Assembly (NCBI GenBank): GCA_025094145.1
Contig: JALLLS010000170.1
Location: 1-18,116, forward strand
Length of the DNA: 18,116 nt
Direction of reading: 5' to 3'
From: Spinellus fusiger
Taxonomy: Eukaryota > Mucoromycota > Mucoromycetes > Mucorales > Phycomycetaceae
This document shows positions 1 to 9,600 of the stretch, piece by piece. The translations under genes were made by a program, and so were the position numbers. Numbering within the stretch: position 1 is the first letter of the stretch; every line of letters begins with the position of its first letter. The notes below the pieces were generated by a model. The model did not search any database and was not told the DNA's origin. It saw only the letters and a program-made list of their open reading frames with translations.

Positions 1-3000
1 TGAAGGTATGAACAAGATCATTCAGTGTATAATGTAAGCCCTTGACACGAATAGAACCTTCACGACGAGGAATGACGGTCAAATGAATCTACAAGAACAC
101 AGTGTTAGATGTCAGTTGTGTGATGTCAGTGTATGCTATCCATTCTCTTACTGTTCTCTTCTCAAGAGGCTCAAGTTGGATCTCTGAGATCTTCTCCAGT
201 TCAAATTCATCAAAAACAAACATACTGGTTCCTTCAACAGCAACACCCTCTATCATAGGATCATAGGCATCTGCTTCTGTAGCAACCTGTACACTCGGCA
301 GCAATGAATCTCGATATTCACACCCAAGGATCATCTCACTCAGCTTAATTGAGACTTGTAATGAGTTGAATAATGGAATATGGATCACAGAGGGCTCTAA
401 TACGGCATGTTAATCACACCTAATAGAACCTTTTCTTTTTTTTTACCTCCTACTGCACAAACAATCCGCAGGTCATCCTGCTGTTGCATGGCCAATGCCT
501 TCTTAGCACCCGAAATATACCCTTTAGCAATGCATTCTTCAAGCAACTCCACTTCCATTGCCGCCCACTCTTCATGTCCTTCACTGTTGGACTGTGTATT
601 GGAGAGTGTAGCATGAATAGAACGATCATCAATGACTGGTAATGGGAGATTGGGAAGCGACTCTTTCAGTGGGTCAATGCCTGCTTGTGTTGTGTATTGC
701 TACAAGAAGAGTTCAGTACTCTACATCCCAGGGTGTATTACTTACACGATAGATAAACAGAAACTCTCTTATATGCAATGTTTGCTGCTGTGGTGTCTGC
801 TTTACATCAGCAAGAGCATTGATAAAGTACATGACGGCATCTTCTAGTTGGCTAAGATGATAGGCCTGTCTACCCAATGTAAACTGAATATGGCTCTTTG
901 CTATCGACCACTCTTGTCCTTCCATAATATGAGAAGCAAGTCTGTAGCATCGGAATGCATGTTGGCGCTACGCTCCTGTTCAGTCTTCACTCTAGTGTCC
1001 CTTGCTTACCTGCAATGCCTTTCCATAACTATGACCTGCCATGACAAGATGGAATCCATACTTCCGCACCATTGGATTGCCTGTTCTCAAAAAACAGTGG
1101 GCAGCTTGCTCCAGAAACAGTGCAGAGCGTAAATCCGAGTCTTCACCCGTCATTCGAATCAAAGCAGTGGGCACTTCTTTCCACATTCGACGCGCCTTGA
1201 GCAACTCATAGTACATCACAGTAGCACGGGTGGCATGAAAAGAAGAGCGACAACGACCCAGGTACTGCTGAACAGCTAATTCAAAGTTGCAGTCTACATC
1301 TACTTTGCTCGTCAATGCTTGGTTCATCATAAGAAAGCATACGCCAATCATTTCCTAGAGAGTGAATATATTGAGGATGCCTGCTTTTCTCTTACTTGTG
1401 TGCCAGCATGGTGTTTATAGGCCTTGTCTGTAGCAAAATCACGACGCACTGTATCATAGATAAGGTGGGCAAACTTATAATCACGTAACATGAAAGCATA
1501 GTCAGCCAATTTCCTCATCTGTGCCTCGGGTGTACTGTAAGGGTATCTGTATCAGAAGAAGAAAAAAAGAAGAAGGGAAAGACAGTGAGAGTTAGTGTCC
1601 ATAGAGGAAACAGGGCCATAAAGATCAACTACACCTACATACATCGTTAGGGTGTTTGTGCCTATAGGTGTATTGAGACCGGTAGCAGGAATATTCTGCA
1701 TGGACTGGAGGGAAGGTGAGCGTGAAGCAGTACCAAACAGACGCCGGCTTGCACCAAACAGACGCCCCGTCAATCCTCTTCTTGCAGAGGCCACTTGGTC
1801 ATTCCAACTCTGAATGTTACGCTCCATAAAGGGCACCAGGCTCTGAATCACTAGCTCCTTTACCATATGGTGTGCGCCTTGAATGTCCTCCTGCGTCAAG
1901 AGCCGTCCATACTGCATCTTGGGTGTGGTGTTGGAAAGAGAGTGGATATCCTGCATCCCATCTTTGTGGGCGGGCTCTTCATAGACCTCGTGGAGAGACA
2001 GAGGGCCTGCTTGTAGGGATGGTCCGTGCACAGGTGGATTGCTGCTAGTGTTGGAAGAAGTGGAATGGGATCTGCGGTGTCCCGAGAAAGAAGGTGAAAG
2101 AGGTGAGTGGGTGAGGGTCAATGATTCCAATCCTGATACACTGGTAGGGGCCTGCAGCCGAGATTCCATAGCCAATGCAGTAGGCAAGTGTTCCCATAAC
2201 CCAGCAATAGAGGGATCCAAGGTGGCTGTGGCTGTGGCAGCGGCAGACTCCTCAAATAGATCTATAGGCTGTTGCTCTTGTGAATTCATCTTCAACATAT
2301 GGCAGTGCAGTCCAAATGTCTTTTTCATTTTCTCAAATAGTGTCCGTGAACTATGGATCAACAATCAATAGACCCTTCTAATATATTCTCTTTTCTCTCT
2401 CTCTCTCTCTCGTATTGAACCTACTGTTCTAGTGGAGTGGAGTGGGTGTCGTGGAGAAGAACATAGAATCGCAGAAGAGTAGGATTGACATAAGGCTTAT
2501 CAATAGTAAATGAAGGGACGTTGGGGTTGTAGAGTTGCATGATAGTCGCCATGGGGTCTGGGTTAGTGGAAGAAATGACTATCAGCACAGCTACTGGGTG
2601 GTCAAACGTCTCATGTTCAGTGATGCCTCGAAGGGAAAGCATCATGCGCTTAAAGTCAGTGTACCAAGGCATAAGGTCATCCAATGAGGCTGTTGACTGT
2701 CAATTCCAGAGGATACTACAATGGACACTTACTATCGAGGTACTCATGACTGACATGGCTGCGTGTGCGTATAGGCAGGTCGTCTATGGCCTGTGGATCT
2801 GCCCCACAGGCCTTGACATGGTCATCTAATACTTCCATCACTGCTCGATGGTTGGGTTCGTCCAGTTTATCAATGTGTTTGAACCGTACACTGAAGTTAT
2901 CAATAGCAAATGGAGTTCCCTGCCAATCACGGGGAGTCACTAACAGATAAGCCGATGAAGACAGAATGACTCACCTCTTCCTTGGATATGGTCTCCAAAT

Positions 3001-3230
3001 GGCTTAATATAGTCAGCAAAACTAGGAATGTGGTTTTTTTGGCATAGTTCGTCAGCGTCAAGACTCGCAGCCACAGCAATCACCGGAGACAGTGTACGAG
3101 CAAGTTCGTCACGAGGCGATACTTGTGCTGTGCCTGTTCCTAGAAGAGAAGATGAGGGAGATGTTGGTGGAATAGGTAGTAGTTTCTCTGCCATAAAGAT
3201 ATCTTGTCCAACAGGCCCTCTTTTCTCCAT
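1..3230 (-). CDS. TRAPPC8: TRAPPC8/Trs85, TRAPPIII complex subunit (3' end outside window)
   Basis: Subunit that defines the TRAPPIII tethering complex, which activates the Rab GTPase Ypt1/Rab1 in autophagy and early secretory traffic. Exons on the minus strand: 3230-2975, 2939-2733, 2689-2425, 2350-1643, 1546-1396, 1354-1010, 967-746, 699-447, 396-152, 88-1. Phase is kept across all nine junctions, giving about 913 residues before the window edge. Family blocks: the N-terminal DADELCQKNHIPSFADYIKPF segment (about residues 50-70), HPVAVLIV and RFYVLLHD in exon 3, LSRxLF-like TGRLFGASRRLFG in exon 4, TPEAQMRKLADYAF in exon 5, then EDSDLRSALFLEQAAHCF and NPMVRKYGFH in exon 6, which match animal TRAPPC8 closely. 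Exon 4 holds a Ser/Thr/Pro-rich insert. Start: first ATG of the open frame at 3230; ATG at 3194 is an alternative 12 codons in, and an upstream exon is not excluded. The C-terminal part is missing because the window ends. Confidence 0.93.
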
Positions 3231-3524
3231 CTCATCCACCCGCTACAGACACCTTCACGTGATGTCATCAACAGCTGTCCCTTCCAAGTACTCTCAATGA
3301 CTATGGCAGGATCCAATGAACAAGGCCTGTTGCCTAGAATTCATGAACAGTTGGATCCACAAGAATAGCAGACAAAGCGAGCGTAGTATGTAAACAAGTG
3401 TATTTATAAAGGTGAAAATGCATAAGGAACCATAATTATGTCTGTAAACAAAAAGATATAATAAAAAAAAGATAAAAAGATAAAAAAAGTATAAAACCAT
3501 GCTGAATGATAGACGACGGATGAA
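3231..3524. other. Intergenic region between MUB1 3' end and TRAPPC8 start
   Basis: Serves both as MUB1 3' flank and TRAPPC8 promoter, both genes reading on the minus strand. It holds an A-rich plus-strand tract at about 3461-3497 (U-rich in the MUB1 transcript, plausibly near its 3' end), a TATA-like TTTATAAATA at 3401-3410 about 170 bp before the TRAPPC8 ATG, and a TCACGTGA palindrome at 3255-3262. A minus-strand open frame at 3294-3500 is mostly hydrophobic translation of the A/T tract and is not called as a gene. Confidence 0.6.
3255..3262. promoter_or_regulatory. TCACGTGA palindrome before TRAPPC8
   Basis: Perfect 8-bp palindrome centred on CACGTG, 25 bp upstream of the chosen ATG. On the minus strand it reads ATCACGTGA, matching the RTCACRTG site bound by Cbf1-type bHLH proteins in yeast. 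So close to the ATG it may lie in the 5' leader. Binding is inferred. Confidence 0.45.
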
Positions 3525-5054
3525 TTATAATTCCATAGGCATACCAATTTCCATTAAAAGACGAGTTTCTGAACTCTCTGCTCCTTGTTGAGGATCATTC
3601 AAGTCTTGTTCGAGTAGTGCCAGATCATTACGTGCGTGTGCTGGTAAGGAATTCAACTCACTCACAACAATGGTCGCCTGGCTTTCTCTGACACTGGTTC
3701 TTTCATGGGGTCCTCCTTCATTTGCACTCTCTATCATCAGTGGGTTGGTTTCTGTAGGAAGCTCATGCGGTGTCTGTTCCTGAGGATGTTCAGCCAAATC
3801 TCTAGGGGCGACTTGACGCTCCACACACCACCACCGATGTCCTTCTGCCCATGCACTGCTCTGGCATGCCTTGCTACAGTACTTGGCTTTTCTACACCGT
3901 CTACATTTTGCAAATTCACGTGGAAACTGTTCCCATGTTCCGCAGTGCATGTTGGCGCATCGACGGATCCCACCGCGTGTCTCGTCTTTACGACATGCAT
4001 TACGCATGATGACGCCTGCCCAGTACTGTATACCACTGGGATGGAGGCGGTGGCAGAACTTCTCGACAACAGTAAATACATTGTGGTCATAGGCATGGAA
4101 GAATGTCCGTATGTAAGGGTACTTTGAGAGATAGGCCAGAAGTTGCAGTGACAATAAAATGTCTTCTTCTCGGTAGAATATTTTATCAATACAGGGCATT
4201 CTAGGGTCTTGCCATGTAGGAGAAGGACGTGGTGGTTCTCTGGCAATGCGGTTGCGGCGTCGTTGCTCTGGGTCTATTTTTACGTAGGGAAGTGTGGAGC
4301 GTCTCATTGTAGGAAAGATGATGCGGGTGTCTGTGTGATGATAGAGGCTTGACTGTGGTGTGCTTGCTGTGATCAGCTGTGCTCTTGAGGGACGAGGAGA
4401 GGCAGGAGGCACTGTGTGGATGCTGTCAGAAATAGGACTCCTTTTACTATAACACTAGGATAAGAAAATACACTCACCCAAAGCATTTGGTAGATTTGTA
4501 TCGAGGGAGGTGTGATTTGATAGAAAGGAAGCAGAGAGATGACGGAGGGTTATTAAGCGAGTGTCGGCGTCAGAAGAGGAGGAATGGGTGGTAGCAGAGG
4601 CAGCAGCAGAGGCACTGAGTGATTCTGCAGCAAATTTAATCTTCTGTCGCTCTGTTTCAAGACGTACAATGTCCAAAGCACAAAGAAAGTTCTCGAGAAC
4701 ACGCAATACAATAGGGATCATCCCTGCCTCAACAACCTTTGTCCTTATCTGTTCTGTGCCTCTGACACCCACATTGACTACGCACTGAAAAGCCAGCGAC
4801 CACTTCCACAGACTACGGCGGTCTGTGTGCTGTTCATCCGGCGATAGAATACGCACCAGACGCTCCAGGCCCCCATCGAGACACAGTATCTCTCTTATGC
4901 GGGGTGAGGTGGAGGTGAGGTAGGCGAGATGAGTGAGTGAGTTGATGAGGGGGAGGGTGGATGTGCAGTCAAGAGCTCTTCTGTCATAGAGTGCCGATGT
5001 AATGCAGATGGCGGCTTTGTTCTGAGCAGGGAAGGAAATGTTGGGTTCACGCAT
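3525..5054 (-). CDS. MUB1: MUB1/samB-type MYND zinc-finger protein
   Basis: In yeast, Mub1 works with the E3 ligase Ubr2 and the E2 Rad6 to ubiquitylate the proteasome-gene activator Rpn4; the Aspergillus orthologue samB affects septation and development. Exons 5054-4478 and 4411-3525; the 66-bp intron (4477-4412) has a GTGAGT donor and a CACACAG acceptor. Product 487 residues. The N-terminus has the hallmark block beginning MREPNISF and running to RRALDCTSTLPLINSL, then an Armadillo-like helical stretch with DGGLERLVRIL. Exon 2 has EEDILLSLQLLAYLSKYPYI and IQYWAGVIMRNACRKDE, then a complete MYND finger at about residues 344-388 (C344, C349, C362, C365, C371, C375, H384, C388), inside the conserved PREFAKCRRCRKAKYCSKAC region. 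At 487 residues it is shorter than the roughly 600 usual for yeast and Aspergillus proteins, with only about 100 residues after the finger. Start chosen by the family N-terminus. It is divergent from NHA1. Confidence 0.93.
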
Positions 5055-5129
5055 TGAAAGAAAAGAGCAGCAACAATAACAGAGAAGAAAGAAAGGAAAA
5101 GAGAGTCACCTGGAAACCCTTATTCCTTT

Positions 5130-5161
5130 ATTTTATATTTTGTTGTTCCGCTTGCACCAAT
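5130..5161 (-). promoter_or_regulatory. MUB1 core promoter candidates (TATA and CCAAT)
   Basis: The minus strand reads TATAAAAT at 5137-5130, about 77 bp before the MUB1 ATG. A CCAAT box on the plus strand lies at 5157-5161. With the TCACGTGA at 5192-5199 this gives the order E-box, CCAAT, TATA, gene. All are sequence matches only. Confidence 0.4.
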
Positions 5162-5191
5162 GGAAGAAGATAAACGTCATGGCACACTGTA

Positions 5192-5199
5192 TCACGTGA
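5192..5199. promoter_or_regulatory. TCACGTGA palindrome before MUB1
   Basis: Perfect palindrome 138 bp upstream of the MUB1 ATG, in the context ATCACGTGA on the plus strand. Second of three copies of the same 8-mer, each in a promoter. Confidence 0.45.
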
Positions 5200-5448
5200 G
5201 TATGAAGGGAGGAAGAAGAAGAAAAAAGCCAGGCGTCTCAGCGCTAAAACCCATGTTGCTTACGTCGCTTGTCATCTTCCAATGGCACCTGTAGAAATAC
5301 ATATCGTATTTCTCTTTTTTTAGGGTATGCATAAGAGGATTCTCCCGATAGGATCAATTGTGTAGCCTATTGAGTGGCCGCATGCAACTGTGCCACAAAT
5401 GGAATCCCACGCGGTGGACATGATATCCGCATGGACAGTTCATTCACC

Positions 5449-5571
5449 CTTTTTCTTTTTCTTTTTCTTTTTTATATTTATTATTTATTATTTATTATTT
5501 ATTATTTATTATTTATTATTTATTATTTATATTTTATTATTTATTATTTCTTTTTTATATTTTATTATTTT
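5449..5571. repeat. T-rich and (TTATTTA)n low-complexity tract
   Basis: CTTTTT repeats at about 5449-5475 pass into a tandem 7-bp TTATTTA array (about 5477-5530) and then interrupted T/A sequence to 5571. It is a microsatellite; the open frames through it are translations of the repeat. Confidence 0.9.
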
Positions 5572-5686
5572 TGATGAGCACCCATTCCTTGCTATTTCTA
5601 TTTAGTAGGTGTGGTGTCTCTACTGAATAGGGATGTATGGAGATTGGAGGATTGAAGTCCATAGCTAACGATGAAAGAAGAAGAAT

Positions 5687-5707
5687 AAACAAACAAACAA
5701 ACAAACA
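5687..5707. repeat. (ACAA)n microsatellite
   Basis: About five tandem copies of a tetranucleotide AAAC/ACAA unit. Confidence 0.85.
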
Positions 5708-6035
5708 CAGTCCTCATTCAGTCGGAGGAAGATGAAAGTGACAAGGGTATAGGGTAATGTCATTCCTATGGAGAATACATAGGGAAGTTTCTTGTGTTCT
5801 TTGCAAAAAATTCGCTGTTTGTCACTGTCTCCTCTTTATAGTAGACCAGCATTCTCCACTGCACTCTCCCCAAGAGATGAGTTTAAGAATAAATAAATAA
5901 AACTCCATCTTATTGAGCCATTAGAGTGCATCTATAAAGACAGTTTGCCTTGGTTATTAGATCCATACCCACAATTATACTCCATTGATTGGCTCCATAA
6001 GGTGGGTGATACTCTAGTGACATGTCTTCTTGGTC

Positions 6036-6072
6036 AGAGAGAGAAAGAAAGAAAGAAAGAGAAAGAAAGAGG
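6036..6072. repeat. (GAAA)n/(GA)n purine tract
   Basis: Imperfect GAGAGAGAAAGAAAG-type tract. On the minus strand it is a long pyrimidine run followed by TGACCAAG, so it could be read as a 3' splice site for a minus-strand transcript. On the plus strand it resembles the purine tracts inside the APE2 introns. Confidence 0.8.
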
Positions 6073-6382
6073 TGGTTTGATCCGTCGCATGCCTGTGCTT
6101 TATATATCACCACACACATATAAATATACACACACAAGAAAGTCACTCACCTTTTCACCCTTCCTATGACCTTCAGCGCGTTTAAATCGCTAGCATTCTG
6201 ATGAGAGGCTCTCTTTACTTTTCAACCGGGGAGGTGAGCTTGTGATTTTGATCTCAGCAGCTGAAAATGCGCTTATGCATCTCTCTCATGTCCCTCACTT
6301 ATGTTATCTTCTCTTTCTTCATTGTCTATTAAGCTGGTTCCTCTCTATTGATCAAGTCGAAAATCAATCACCACCTTCTCCA

Positions 6383-9284
6383 ATGCCAGTCAACCTTATC
6401 CCCGGTGAATTTACATCGTTCTCCGTGGCGATTGCTATTTTAAGCGGCTTCATTATCTTCTTTGGCTACATCTCCATGTTCCTCAAGGAAAGGCTCTTTC
6501 TCTCAGAAGCATGTAAGTGGTTGTGTACTTTAGCAATGGACACCAGAGCTAAAGAGTGTTCTACCATTGTATCTCCACACTTCTGGTCGTGTTATTTCTG
6601 ATGCTGCTGCTCCAACACTCCAACACTCCAACACTCCAACACTCCATCTTCTGATTTCATTCCAGTCGTCGCCGTCATTGTTGGAATTATAGCAGGCCCA
6701 CTGGTCACCAACGGTATTGATCCTTACAGCTGGAGAGAGAATGACGAAATCACAAAGCAACTTGCTCGATGTATTATTGCTGTGCAGGTAATTATATATT
6801 TATATAGATAGAAACAAGATAATCACTGAAACAATGACTTACCACTGTCTCTAGGTGATGGCAGTAGGCATTGAGTTACCAAAGTAATATCTAGTGAGAG
6901 ACATTACACCTAAAATGCACTAATTAATCATGGTCGCTTGTTTAAAAAAAAAGGCATTATATGAAAAAAGACTGGAAGACAATGATCGTCTTACTTCTGC
7001 CTGTCATGATTGTAATGTGGATGGTCAGTGGACTTATTATCTGGTGGTTGGTGCCTACCCTTAATTATGTAAACAATACCCATTGGAAATCCATCGTAAG
7101 ACTGACACTTTATTCTAGGTAGAGGCTCTTGTCATCTCTGCCTGCATTTGTCCCACAGATCCTGTAAGTAGCAGTGATGTGAGAGGAGGGTGGCTGTTGG
7201 CTAGGGTATGCACTGTGTATTGACTTATTGAATGGTGTGTTGTGTTGTGTTCTGTACACATGGACTAAAGATTCTTGCTAATTCTGTCGTAAAAGGAAGA
7301 TTCGCAGAGAAGCATGTACCTTCTCATATTCGCAATGCATTGTCCGCAGAGAGGTGAGCTTAGTTACATCTGCTGAAGGAACAGCCCAGAGGACTTACGG
7401 ACACTTCTATGGGATGCACTTAGTGGTGCGAATGATGGCATGGGATTTCCTTTTCTATTCCTGGCTATTTTTATTATCGGTGAAGACGATATCGGCAAGG
7501 CTGTCGGTAAATGGATTTACGAGACGTGCCTCTTTCAGATTGCACTCTCCTGTGTTATTGGCGTGGTGGTTGGGTGGGCTGCACGCAAGGCATTACAGTG
7601 GTCTGAAAGAAAGTAAGTGCCTGGCAGTGCTATTAACACAGCGGCTGGTACTGATCCCTGGTACCCTAGCCATCTCATTGATAAACCCTCATTCCTATCA
7701 TTTGCTATTGCATTGGCTGTAAGTAGTACACGTGTTACATAACATCCGTGCACACGGGCTAACATCCGATTAGCTCTTTTTAATGAGTATGACAGGGTTC
7801 TCAGGGAGTGATGATGTGTTGGCGTGTTTTGTTGCTGGCAATGCCTTTTCATGGGATGACTGGTTCAGACAGGAGACAGAAGAGGCCCATTTCCAAGATG
7901 TGATTGATATGATGCTGAATCTTGCCATCTTTGTTTACATTGGAGCGATCATTGTAAGTGAATAGACTGTACCAGACAATGGCAAAGGACGCATGGCTAA
8001 TAAGAAGTCTGCTTCTCTTGCTCATCTCTTCTCTTTCTCATCTCTTCTCTTGCTCAGCCTTGGTCTGATTTCGGCAATGCTGAGCTGGGATTGTCTGCAT
8101 GGCGTCTCATTGCCATCGCCATTCTGGTACTGTTGTTTAGACGTCTTCCCATTGTTGTATTGCTGAAGCCTGTGATGCCAGCCATCAATACCTATCAGGA
8201 AGCAGTATTTACTGGTTGGTTTGGTCCCATGGGTGTAGGTGCCGTGTTCCTCTCCAAGATTGCCAAGGAAGAACTGTTGAAGGTGTATGCTGGACAAGAA
8301 GAGCCAGTCTCTGTTAGGCTCATCAATCCCATTGTTTTGTTTATTGTCCTTTCTTCTGTGGTTGTTCATGGCACTACAATTCCTCTGTTCAAACTAGGAA
8401 AGAGCCTTCAAACCAGAACCCTTTCTATTGGCAGTGTCACTAGCAATGTCAATGGAGCTGCCTCAAAGAGCCCCTTGTCATCTTACAGTAGCTTCAGGAG
8501 AGAAGAAGGAGGAGGAGTTCGTGCCCGAAGTAGCCGTGATAAGGGATCTCCCATGACAGAATTACAGAGAAACACACTGTTCAATACCATCCAGCGTGGC
8601 TCCCAGAACAAGGAGACTCTTACTACAGACATCATCACCCTAGCTGACCAAGGACCTGGGTTCTTGATCAATATGCAGGCTACTGCAATAGGGTCTTCAC
8701 TCAAGAGTAACGCTATAAAATCCCACGAGAACTCCTGTGATGAGTCCGAGAACACGGGCCTGGAGAGTGTTACATTCAATGCCGGTCTTTATTTGCAACA
8801 ACAAGGAAGCATGGCTACGATTGGCAGCCAAACAATTCGATTTATTGAGCCTATCAATCCCCGTACAGCCATTACAGTGATGGGTGTAGAGAATAACGAA
8901 GCCTCTTCTCCCCAGACCCCTTCTATCAATGAGAAGGGCAGATCAAATGAGTATTCATCAGTGCAAAAGACACGCACGTTTATTTTCCCGAGATTCCTTG
9001 CATTCTTTCGACCCAACAAACATTCCTCTCATCATGAAGAGACTCCTTCTGAACAAGCCATCTCCTCCATCCCCCACGATGACTCCCCTCCCATTATCAC
9101 TGTACACTCTACTGCACTGGTGCTGGAGGAGTCTCTACACCCTATAGAACAAGACATGTCAATCCCCATGTCAATCCCCATGGAAAGACCCATGGAGGTA
9201 TCCACTGATATCACAGACATTCCCTTGGAAGAAAAATCCAGTAGAGATAAAGACCATTGTGCTGCTCTGCCGTCTATTGGATGA
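6383..9284 (+). CDS. NHA1: Na+/H+ antiporter, fungal Nha1/Sod2 type
   Basis: Plasma-membrane alkali-cation/proton exchanger that expels Na+, Li+ or K+ in exchange for H+. Exons 6383-6512, 6666-6787, 6855-6883, 6954-7068, 7119-7163, 7271-7353, 7424-7612, 7670-7718, 7774-7953, 8058-9284; phases agree throughout and give 722 residues. The family pattern is clear: CIIAVQVMAVGIELPK, then SACICPTDP with D146, RNALSAESGANDGMGFPFLF with N178-D179, and the essential acidic pair D267-D268 in FSGSDDVLACFVAGNAFSWD. Next come AIIPWSDFG, WRLIAIAIL, FTGWFGPMGVGAVF and SSVVVHGTTIPLFKLG. These acidic positions lie within a residue of those in yeast Nha1. The membrane domain ends near residue 430; the remaining 290 residues are a hydrophilic, Ser-rich cytoplasmic tail, as in other fungal Nha1 proteins. 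Start chosen by the family N-terminus; an in-frame ATG at 6275 would add 36 mostly hydrophobic residues. Exon 3 is only 29 bp. Confidence 0.94.
6610..6646 (+). repeat. 8-bp tandem repeat in NHA1 intron 1
   Basis: About 4.6 perfect copies of CTCCAACA within the 153-bp first intron, shortly before the acceptor at 6664-6665. It is the longest intron of this gene. Confidence 0.9.
8021..8057 (+). repeat. Duplicated polypyrimidine tract before NHA1 exon 10
   Basis: Two near-identical 16-bp units, CTCATCTCTTCTCTTT at 8021-8036 and CTCATCTCTTCTCTTG at 8037-8052, followed by CTCAG, which is the acceptor of intron 9. The duplication lengthens the pyrimidine tract. Confidence 0.85.
9155..9178 (+). repeat. 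12-bp coding tandem repeat in NHA1 tail
   Basis: Two copies of ATGTCAATCCCC encode MSIPMSIP in the cytoplasmic tail near its C-terminus, followed by the related MERPMEV. A small in-frame duplication. Confidence 0.85.
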
Positions 9285-9600
9285 GATCCCCAACCAAGGA
9301 ATACTAGCTATTCTCTCTCTCACTCTTATACTTCTTTTTCTTATAATCCCTCTTATCCTATTGGCCAGAAACTTCAATGTAAATTGTTATATTTATCTAT
9401 AGATTAGCTGTCTTTCCATTGGTAGACATAAAATAGAGCAAAGCAATAAATAATCTTGTACACTTTCCTCCTAGTGCTATTCCCCCCCTCTCTCTCTCAC
9501 CGTGCATGTCACGTGAAGTCGAATAGCTTGTCCTCAAAAATAACAGACCTTCTGCTTGTTTATTCGTCCGCTTTCCTTTTGGGCTCATAATTCACCTACC
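9285..9600. other. Intergenic region between NHA1 and HOS2
   Basis: Joint NHA1 3' flank and HOS2 promoter, both genes on the plus strand. AATAAA at 9445-9450 is a candidate polyadenylation signal for NHA1. CCAAT boxes in reverse orientation (ATTGG) lie at 9360-9364 and 9418-9422, a C7 run followed by (TC)n at about 9483-9498, and TCACGTGA at 9509-9516. No gene seen. Confidence 0.55.
9509..9516. promoter_or_regulatory. TCACGTGA palindrome before HOS2
   Basis: Perfect palindrome in the context GTCACGTGA, starting 92 bp before the HOS2 ATG. Third promoter copy of the same 8-mer in the window. Confidence 0.45.

Larger units (their letters stand above)
5055..6382. other. Divergent intergenic region between MUB1 and NHA1
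   Basis: No gene can be firmly supported here. Next to MUB1 are candidate promoter elements (TATA, CCAAT, TCACGTGA). Then come a T-rich/(TTATTTA)n tract at 5449-5571, an (ACAA)n tract at 5687-5707, an AATAAATAAATAAA run around 5888-5902 and a GA tract at 6036-6072. A minus-strand open frame around 5910-6146 ends in a fairly non-repetitive 38-residue segment; I do not recognise it. The last 120 bp hold two ATGs upstream of the NHA1 start. Confidence 0.55.

Noticed and set aside
967..1009. Earlier acceptor (GAACAG) in TRAPPC8 intron 6
   Set aside because: Using it leaves an in-frame TAG; the CGTAG acceptor just downstream gives the conserved segment KALQ-RQHAFRCY.
3705..4246. Long frames on both strands overlapping MUB1 exon 2
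   Set aside because: They are out-of-frame shadows; the MUB1 frame carries the MYND finger and the family blocks.
4451..4477. Nearer acceptor for the MUB1 intron (CCTAG at about 4455)
   Set aside because: It gives the wrong phase and a stop codon at once; the CACACAG acceptor at 4412-4413 restores frame and the family alignment.
5374..5605. Open frames rich in Phe, Ile and Tyr
   Set aside because: They are translations of the TTATTTA/T-rich tract.
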